From the NCBI GenBank assembly GCA_015233285.1, contig JADFYA010000076.1, positions 1 to 12,015 of the forward strand: 12,015 bases of DNA, given 5' to 3'. A program made the translations under genes and the position numbers. This document shows positions 6,976 to 12,015 of this stretch, in pieces. Every line of letters begins with the position of its first letter. The first letter of the stretch is position 1. Source of the stretch: Deltaproteobacteria bacterium. GTDB lineage: Bacteria; Desulfobacterota; JADFXK01. The notes under the pieces were generated by a model, which was not told the DNA's origin, did no database searches, and saw nothing but the letters and a program-made list of their open reading frames with translations.

Positions 6976-7028
6976 ACCAGTGTCCTTGTCCCAAATGTCT
7001 CAAGCTGTCTTCTTGAATAACCGGGGTA

Positions 7029-7053
7029 GCCCAGAGGACGGGGCGCTCTGGGC
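7029..7053. repeat. hairpin between receiver gene and sensor fragment
   Basis: Perfect 8-base arms GCCCAGAG (7029-7036) and CTCTGGGC (7046-7053) enclose a 9-base loop. There is no T run after it on either strand, so it is not a standard intrinsic terminator. It may stabilise the 3' end of the receiver mRNA. Confidence 0.45.
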
Positions 7054-7073
7054 AAAATCCAAGAACCATCAAA

Positions 7074-7433
7074 TCAGCACATGGTTTTGCGTACAACCTC
7101 AGCCAGTTGTTTAAGGTCCTTTTTGTTGATAAATCCTTTAGCTCCAATCCGTTTCGCCTCTTCGAGATACCTTTCGTCCTCTAATATGGTCAAAAAGATG
7201 ACCCGCGCCTCGGGATCGAAACTCAGAATCTCCCTGGTGGCGGTAAGACCATCCTTCTCCCGCATCGTTATATCCATTGTCACCAGATCGGGCCGTAACT
7301 GTTTGTATAATTCTATGGCCGCGTTGCCGCTTTTTGCGTCACCCACGACCTGGTAGCCTTCTGCTTCCAGAGACTCAATGATCCGTTTCCGCATAAACTG
7401 AGAATCATCTACCACTAGAATACGTTTAATCAT
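7074..7433 (-). CDS. CheY-like single-domain response regulator
   Basis: The 119 residues form one receiver domain with no output domain. The acidic pair D9-D10, acceptor D54 (in VTMDITMREKDG), T82 and K104 are all present, so phosphorylation is expected. The usual MPxMDG after the acceptor reads MREKDG, an uncommon loop. The ATG at 7433 has AAAGGA five bases upstream, a good ribosome site. It sits downstream of the receptor-CheW-receptor genes on the same strand after a 246-base gap, and upstream of the sensor fragment. It could be a CheY for the array, or the partner of the sensor whose remnant follows; the sequence does not decide. Other families with this form include Spo0F-type relays. 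Confidence 0.9.
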   Translation of the reverse strand: MIKRILVVDDSQFMRKRIIESLEAEGYQVVGDAKSGNAAIELYKQLRPDLVTMDITMREKDGLTATREILSFDPEARVIFLTILEDERYLEEAKRIGAKGFINKKDLKQLAEVVRKTMC

Positions 7434-7679
7434 GTTGTTCCTTTATTACCGGCAACAATTGCTGGGACAAATACTAAAGTGTTCAAGATTGATTGTCCTA
7501 ACTGTAAGGTTGAAGTGGGCCCTGGCCTCATGGCGAATCGTCTGGGCGAGGCGTTTACTACCTCGAGATAGGACGAAACGCGAGATGTTCGTTTCTTTGT
7601 AAACGACCAGGCATCGGCGTTAATTATACTTGAACCGGCTATAATTGATGCTTCCGAGCGGCCTGGTTGTTCTTTGGCT
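7434..7679 (-). promoter_or_regulatory. leader/promoter region of the CheY-like gene
   Basis: This 246-base spacer shows no gene. On the minus strand a perfect TATAAT lies at 7628-7623, but its -35 region is poor. A start there would leave about 180 bases of leader. Within it GCGTTT (7551-7556) can pair with AAACGC (7576-7581), and TCGTTT (7589-7594) with AAACGA (7601-7606). AAACG and CGTTT can also cross-pair, giving alternative folds. No intrinsic terminator is visible after the upstream receptor gene. Confidence 0.35.
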
Positions 7680-10097
7680 TCAGCGAGTCTCGGGAATCTT
7701 AAATTGCCCGATAATTTCCACCAGACCATTAGTGAAAATGGTCAATTCGTCGGCCATTTTCAAGGAATTATCCGCCCGCTCGGCATTTTTGGCGGCGACT
7801 TCGGCCATGGTTTCGATAATTGCTCTTAGATCCGCGGATCTGCCGGTCTGCTTAGTGGTCATTTCCACAATCCCGGCGGCGTGATCACTAACCAGGCCCA
7901 TTTCATTGAGGATATTCTCGGCATCCGACACCTGGGCCGAAGAGACGGTGTAGATCCCATCTGATAGACCGCGCAGCTTCATCATGGCCGTTTCCGCCAG
8001 CTCCCGCCGCTGGACCTGTTCGACCGCTAATCGGGTGATATCAACAGCCAGTGATTTTAATATATCCATAGTCTCCAAAATCTCCTTGACACCCTTGGCC
8101 TGATCAATGGAAGCCATGGATATGTCGGAGATAAGAAGGCTGGGTTTATCGATCGTTTCAACAATTCGGGACAAGGCGTGCCGATTTTCCTCGGCCAACA
8201 AAGAACCGTCTGCCACCTTTCGGTTACACTCTTCGATTAATCCGGCAATCTCCCTGGTGGAGTCGGCGGTCCGCTCTGCCAACCGGCGGACTTTATCGGC
8301 CACCACGGCGAACCCACGGCCATACTCTCCGGCCCGGGCGGCTTCGATTGCGGCGTTGAGGGCCAGCAGGTTGGTTTGTTCTGCGATATCGGAAATGACC
8401 TCGATGATTTCATTCACCTGGTTCGTGGATTCGGCGACGTTTTTCATTCCGTCGACCACTCGGATGGCGGCCTGGCCGCCATCGTGGGCCAATTGTGAGC
8501 CGGTGCGGGCTTGTTGAGCAGAATCAACGACGTTTTTGGACACGTCATTGGTGGACTCAGCCAACTGACTAACCAGTTGGGCCGTGTTGGTGGACGCGGA
8601 GGTCTGCTTTTCCGAGTTGGATGAAATGGCTCGGGCCAATTCGCCCATGGCCGCCACCACGGCAAACGCCTCCTGGGCCTGTTCCAATTGGGTCTGCGCT
8701 TTTTTTGAGACTTCCTGAATGGATAAAGCCATTTCGGAGATATCTTTGGATGTCCGGTCAGCCAGGCCCAGGTTGATTCGGGCATTGCTTTGCACTTCCT
8801 GGGCCGTGGCCCCCATGACCTGGACCCGGTTGAAGACATCCCTGGCCCGTTCTGCCTGATTGGTGGCGTTCCTGACGATATTACTTGATGTTTCAGCAAT
8901 CTTGCCCACCGAAACAGTGACCAGACCGACGTCGTCCTTGATCCGGCCGAACACTTCCTGAATCCGGCTCAACATACTATTAAAGGCTGTGACCATCTGG
9001 CTGGTCTCATCGTGAGTGGTGGATACCGCCCTCCGGCCCAGGTCCAAGTCTTTGACTATGGCGTCCATGACCTGTGAAGTGTTTACGATGGGTTTGGAGA
9101 TCAGCCTGGAGATGATAACCGACAAAAGGATCACGGCCAAAATCATGCTGAGGTTTATGAGTGTCATCCGAAACAACGCTTCCTGCATCTTCTGCAGTAG
9201 CTCGCCCTTGTCGGCGCCGACTCCGACGGTCCACCCCAGGCTGTGAAATTCCTGGTAGCCTTTGGTCCGGGCATAACCAACGATCTTGTCGTCTAGGTGG
9301 CCGGTCTTAACATTTACGAATTCATACTCAATGGTTCCTTCAGCATGGTCGATGAAGGCCTGGGACAATTTCGGCAGGTTGAGTTTTGGACCGGCCAGGT
9401 TAACCATGTAGTTGGTGGTCGCCGGATGGGCAATCAAGTCTGTTTTTCGGTTAGCCAGATAAGCATAGCCGGTCTGGCCGACCTTCACGGTACTCACCAG
9501 GCGTTGCACGGTGCCGGTCCAATCAAGATAACCGACCAGGACCCCGTTGACCTTGTCGTCAACCATTACCGGGGCGGAAAAAGTCATGGTCCAGCCGCCG
9601 GACTTGGGGAAAAACTTGGCCAGCAGATCTGATTTGTGAAAATCATCGACATGAAATTTACCAGTTATGGTTTTCTTAAAAGAATCTTTGTCTCCAACGA
9701 ATTGCCCTAGTACGGCCGGGACGCTGGCGGCGACGCATTTGCCGGTGCGGTCCAGGACCATAATCAAATAATAGTCTCCGGTGGTCTTAACCTGATTACT
9801 CAAAAATTCTTCGGTCGCATGGCCGGGTTCAGGGTTTAACCCCGCTTTGATAATGCGGGCATTGGACCAGTTTTTTAAATCTCTGATCCGTTCATTCATC
9901 ATAATATCCAGGATCCTGGCCACGTCTTTGGCCAGCCGCAGTTCGCTCTGCTGCACGCCTCGAATCAACTCACCTCTGGTGTACCAGTAGGTAATGGCCT
10001 GAATTGTGACCAGGGGGAGAAGGGATAGCAACAAAAACACAATAACCATCTTTCCCACAAGTCTCTGCTTGAAGAAGGAAATCGGCGAGAACCTCAT
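7680..10097 (-). CDS. methyl-accepting chemotaxis protein with dCache sensor
   Basis: This full-length 805-residue receptor is expected to bind a ligand outside the cytoplasmic membrane and control CheA through CheW. Domains in order are: membrane helix 1 (about 15-36), dCache periplasmic sensor (about 40-300), membrane helix 2 (about 311-333), HAMP (about 331-382), and a long coiled-coil signalling domain (about 400-790). The hairpin tip is canonical at residues 571-591 ([21 protein letters not shown]), followed by GRGFAVVA. Just after it the usual Glu reads Lys602 (ADKVRRLAE). There is no C-terminal NWETF-type CheR tether. The known amino-acid-binding motif of dCache domains is not evident, so the ligand is open. 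The ATG at 10097 is preceded by AAGGAG about 10 bases away. CheW ends 37 bases upstream, consistent with one operon. Confidence 0.95.
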   Translation of the reverse strand: MRFSPISFFKQRLVGKMVIVFLLLSLLPLVTIQAITYWYTRGELIRGVQQSELRLAKDVARILDIMMNERIRDLKNWSNARIIKAGLNPEPGHATEEFLSNQVKTTGDYYLIMVLDRTGKCVAASVPAVLGQFVGDKDSFKKTITGKFHVDDFHKSDLLAKFFPKSGGWTMTFSAPVMVDDKVNGVLVGYLDWTGTVQRLVSTVKVGQTGYAYLANRKTDLIAHPATTNYMVNLAGPKLNLPKLSQAFIDHAEGTIEYEFVNVKTGHLDDKIVGYARTKGYQEFHSLGWTVGVGADKGELLQKMQEALFRMTLINLSMILAVILLSVIISRLISKPIVNTSQVMDAIVKDLDLGRRAVSTTHDETSQMVTAFNSMLSRIQEVFGRIKDDVGLVTVSVGKIAETSSNIVRNATNQAERARDVFNRVQVMGATAQEVQSNARINLGLADRTSKDISEMALSIQEVSKKAQTQLEQAQEAFAVVAAMGELARAISSNSEKQTSASTNTAQLVSQLAESTNDVSKNVVDSAQQARTGSQLAHDGGQAAIRVVDGMKNVAESTNQVNEIIEVISDIAEQTNLLALNAAIEAARAGEYGRGFAVVADKVRRLAERTADSTREIAGLIEECNRKVADGSLLAEENRHALSRIVETIDKPSLLISDISMASIDQAKGVKEILETMDILKSLAVDITRLAVEQVQRRELAETAMMKLRGLSDGIYTVSSAQVSDAENILNEMGLVSDHAAGIVEMTTKQTGRSADLRAIIETMAEVAAKNAERADNSLKMADELTIFTNGLVEIIGQFKIPETR

Positions 10098-10134
10098 TTA
10101 CTGAGCACTCCTTTCCTGAATGGCACAGCTACGG

Positions 10135-10662
10135 TTAGTCCGGGTAATCAACGGGAACATCGGTGGGTAATGCGGCCAGCTTCTTTTTTTCGTCTAAGCG
10201 CAGTGTTTCCTGGAAATTAATAATAATCAGGGGTTTTTCCTCCCGCTTGATAACCCCGGAGATAAAATCCGTGGCCACTCCGGCCACAATAATTTCCGGG
10301 GCGTCCTCAATGGCCTGGAGTGGAGTCTTAAACATGGAGGAGACACCATCGACAATAAATCCGGTTAATCTTCCGTCTAGGTTAATGATCATAATCCGTA
10401 CGTTCTTCTTGCTGATACTAAGGTCTTGACTAATATTCAAACGCTTCCGCAAGTCGATAACAGGAATGATTTTGTCCCTAAGATTGATCACACCTTCTAT
10501 GAAAGGGGGAGCATTAGGGGTCACGGCGATGGGTACCATCTTGATGATTTCCTGGATCATGAGGATGTCGGTGGCGAATTCTTCCCGGCCGACGAAAAAA
10601 CCGACGAGTTGCCTCGTCTTTTCTTCTTTACCTGAAGTTTTTTCAAATACTTTTCTTTTCAT
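10135..10662 (-). CDS. cheW: CheW-type chemotaxis coupling protein
   Basis: From the ATG at 10662 the product has 175 residues. It is a single CheW domain with the signature GVINLRDKIIPVIDL, in which the usual Gly after Arg is Asp, and a closing TGFIVDGVSSMF strand. It is clearly paralogous to the CheW at 5240-5746: both carry the same VTPNAPPF/LVPNSPDF and GFIVD landmarks. An in-frame TTG at 10689 extends the frame by nine codons but has no ribosome site, whereas the ATG has AGG about 10 bases upstream, so the ATG was preferred. It lies between two chemoreceptor genes on the same strand (68 bases after one, 37 before the other), the usual setting for a coupling protein dedicated to neighbouring receptors. 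It is a cytoplasmic scaffold, not an enzyme. Confidence 0.92.
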   Translation of the reverse strand: MKRKVFEKTSGKEEKTRQLVGFFVGREEFATDILMIQEIIKMVPIAVTPNAPPFIEGVINLRDKIIPVIDLRKRLNISQDLSISKKNVRIMIINLDGRLTGFIVDGVSSMFKTPLQAIEDAPEIIVAGVATDFISGVIKREEKPLIIINFQETLRLDEKKKLAALPTDVPVDYPD

Positions 10663-10730
10663 AACGGCCGGACCTAAAGGGCGGAACAAGGTGGCTGACC
10701 AAAGAATGCAAAATCACGCCAACAAAATCA

Positions 10731-12015
10731 TTAGACCTTGAATTGCCTAACCAAATCGACCAATCTATGGGTGAACAAGTTCAATTCATCGGATAATTTA
10801 AAAGCGTCCTTGGCCCCCTGGGCGTTTTTGCCGGCCACCTCGGCCATAGTACTCATGATATTTTTCAAGTCATCGGCCCGTTGCGTTTGTTTTGTAGTCA
10901 TATCAACGATATTATTGGCGTAATTACTAACGTTGACCATTTCCGAGACTACCTTTTGGGCATTGAGCACTTGCTGCTCAGAGGAATCGGTTATGGCCGC
11001 CGAAAGTTCCCGCAACTTACTCATGGCCAGTTCGGCTTCTTCCCGGCGGTTTGCCTGCTCCGTAGACAATTTGGTGATGTCTGCGGCCAGCGCATTAAGG
11101 GCCTCCATGGCCCGCACCATTTCCATGACCCCCAAGGACTGTTCTTCCGTGGCCGAGGAGATGCCTGAGATGAGGACATTGGTATCTTCGATGGACTCGA
11201 CAATTTTTTGCAGGGCGGTCCGGCCTTGTTCAGTCAAGTGGACACCTTCATCCACCGTGCGGTTACTATCTTTGATCAAAGAAACGATCTCCTTGGTCGA
11301 TTCGGCGGTTCTCTCAGCCAATTTCTGGACTTCATCGGCTACCACCGCAAAGCCCCGGCCATGCTCGCCGGCCCGGGCCGCTTCGATATCTGCCGTCAAG
11401 GCCAGCAAATTGGTTTGCTCGGCCACCTCGGAGATAATCTCAATGATGGAGTTAATTTGTTCTGAGGCGTAGGAGATGCTTTTCATCCCTTCCACAACCC
11501 GACCGGCCGCCTGTCCCCCGTCCCGGGCTGATTCGGCGGAGGCCTTGGCCCGGCCGGCTGCGTCACCGGAATTTTGGGCGATTTCATTTATGGCTTTAGC
11601 CATTCGGTCAGCCGAAACGACCGTGTTCCCCAGCAGGCCGGACTGTTCCATCGCCTTGGCTGAAGCGAGCTTGGCGTTTTCACCCATCTGGGAAATCATG
11701 GACACGGCTTCTTGAACTTGCTGCAATTGGATCTGGGCGTCACGCGAGACACCTTGAATAGATGACGCCATCTCGTTAACATGGGAGGAGGTTTTCGTAG
11801 CCGTGTCCAGGGTGGACCGGGCATTTTTTTGGACTTCAGCGGCTGTTTCACCCATGGTTTGGACGCGGGAATAGATGTCTTGGGCCCGGACCGCCTGGGC
11901 TCCGGCCGCCTCGGCAATTTCACCGGAAAACCTGCTGATGTTTTCCACCGAAGAAACGAATCGTTGGGTTCGTAAAATGATTTCCTTAAATGAATTCTGC
12001 AGTCTGTGGAGTAGA
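10731..12015 (-). CDS. methyl-accepting chemotaxis protein, signalling domain (N-terminus outside window)
   Basis: The frame is open through the right edge, so only the last 427 residues are seen, all of them the cytoplasmic coiled-coil signalling domain. A GTG at 11948 lies within the coiled coil and is not the start. It closely resembles the receptor at 7680-10097 over both helical arms and the C-terminal tail (MTTKQT..., TMAEVA, and a QFK ending), so the two are paralogs. The hairpin tip reads [21 protein letters not shown]. The near-invariant Asn of LNAA is Thr (codon 11394-11396) and the second Ala is Asp (codon 11388-11390). E. coli Tsr residues N381 and A383 correspond, and N381 is a trimer-contact position. 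The following [11 protein letters not shown] is normal. No NWETF tether ends the protein. Sensor type and membrane helices cannot be seen. CheW follows 68 bases downstream. Confidence 0.93.
   Translation of the reverse strand, partial: LLHRLQNSFKEIILRTQRFVSSVENISRFSGEIAEAAGAQAVRAQDIYSRVQTMGETAAEVQKNARSTLDTATKTSSHVNEMASSIQGVSRDAQIQLQQVQEAVSMISQMGENAKLASAKAMEQSGLLGNTVVSADRMAKAINEIAQNSGDAAGRAKASAESARDGGQAAGRVVEGMKSISYASEQINSIIEIISEVAEQTNLLALTADIEAARAGEHGRGFAVVADEVQKLAERTAESTKEIVSLIKDSNRTVDEGVHLTEQGRTALQKIVESIEDTNVLISGISSATEEQSLGVMEMVRAMEALNALAADITKLSTEQANRREEAELAMSKLRELSAAITDSSEQQVLNAQKVVSEMVNVSNYANNIVDMTTKQTQRADDLKNIMSTMAEVAGKNAQGAKDAFKLSDELNLFTHRLVDLVRQFKV

Noticed and set aside
6823..7020. 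Continuation of the truncated receptor in another plus frame
   Set aside because: The translated text has no membrane helix 2, HAMP or signalling-domain motifs. The region makes sense only on the minus strand, so a simple frameshift does not explain the truncation.
7430..7729. 99-codon minus-strand frame between the receptor and the CheY-like gene
   Set aside because: It begins in the receptor's 3' end in another frame, shows no family features and runs into the start of the CheY-like gene. The spacer is better read as leader.
10933..11472. 179-codon plus-strand frame opposite the right-edge receptor
   Set aside because: It is antisense to a clear signalling domain and Ser/Ala-rich without family motifs. 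A similar antisense frame lies opposite the paralogous receptor (8107-8517), as expected from shared codon patterns.
1..12015. CRISPR array, tRNA, rRNA, insertion sequence or phage genes
   Set aside because: No regularly spaced direct repeats, cloverleaf-like segments, rRNA-like blocks or transposase/integrase motifs were seen on either strand.

Overview
This window is a bacterial signal-transduction region. It holds a c-di-GMP/nucleotide-sensing block on the left, then two chemoreceptor (chemotaxis-like) gene groups that face each other. The mix of PilZ, GGDEF, a PATAN (DUF4388)-response-regulator fusion, dCache chemoreceptors and CheW, at middling GC with AT-rich spacers, suggests a Gram-negative of the Desulfobacterota (old Deltaproteobacteria) type. 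That placement is inference from domain style; the window has no rRNA or tRNA.

Left block (1-2598). The C-terminal part of a PilZ-domain protein (+) ends inside the 3' end of a small cyclic-nucleotide-binding-fold protein (-). Upstream of the latter on the same strand lies a 608-residue PAS-GAF-PAS-GGDEF diguanylate cyclase with intact GGEEF and RxxD inhibitory sites. A 434-base AT-rich divergent region (2599-3032) separates it from the next gene. This region carries a good sigma70-like promoter for the cyclase, a thrice-repeated heptamer and a possible proline-rich leader peptide.

Middle block (3033-6779, +). The order is a large REC-PATAN-REC-CheB fusion, a CheW, and a dCache chemoreceptor cut off before its second membrane helix. 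The CheB fusion is unusual. Its first receiver lacks the phospho-acceptor Asp, and its methylesterase domain has Asp in place of the catalytic Ser and Asn in place of the catalytic His. Only the second receiver keeps its key residues.

Right block (6664-12015, -). In transcription order it holds a chemoreceptor (entering from the right edge), CheW, a full-length 805-residue dCache chemoreceptor, and, after a 246-base gap, a CheY-like receiver. Last comes an N-terminal fragment of an unidentified membrane sensor. The truncated receptor and the truncated sensor meet tail to tail at about 6725-6735, which looks like a deletion or inversion breakpoint.

The receptors and CheW proteins are expected to join an array with a CheA kinase encoded elsewhere; no CheA or CheR is seen here. 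The CheB-like fusion could act as a phosphorylation-controlled, non-catalytic regulator of that array. The most notable points are the pseudo-CheB, the breakpoint, and a chemoreceptor whose invariant hairpin tip carries two substitutions.
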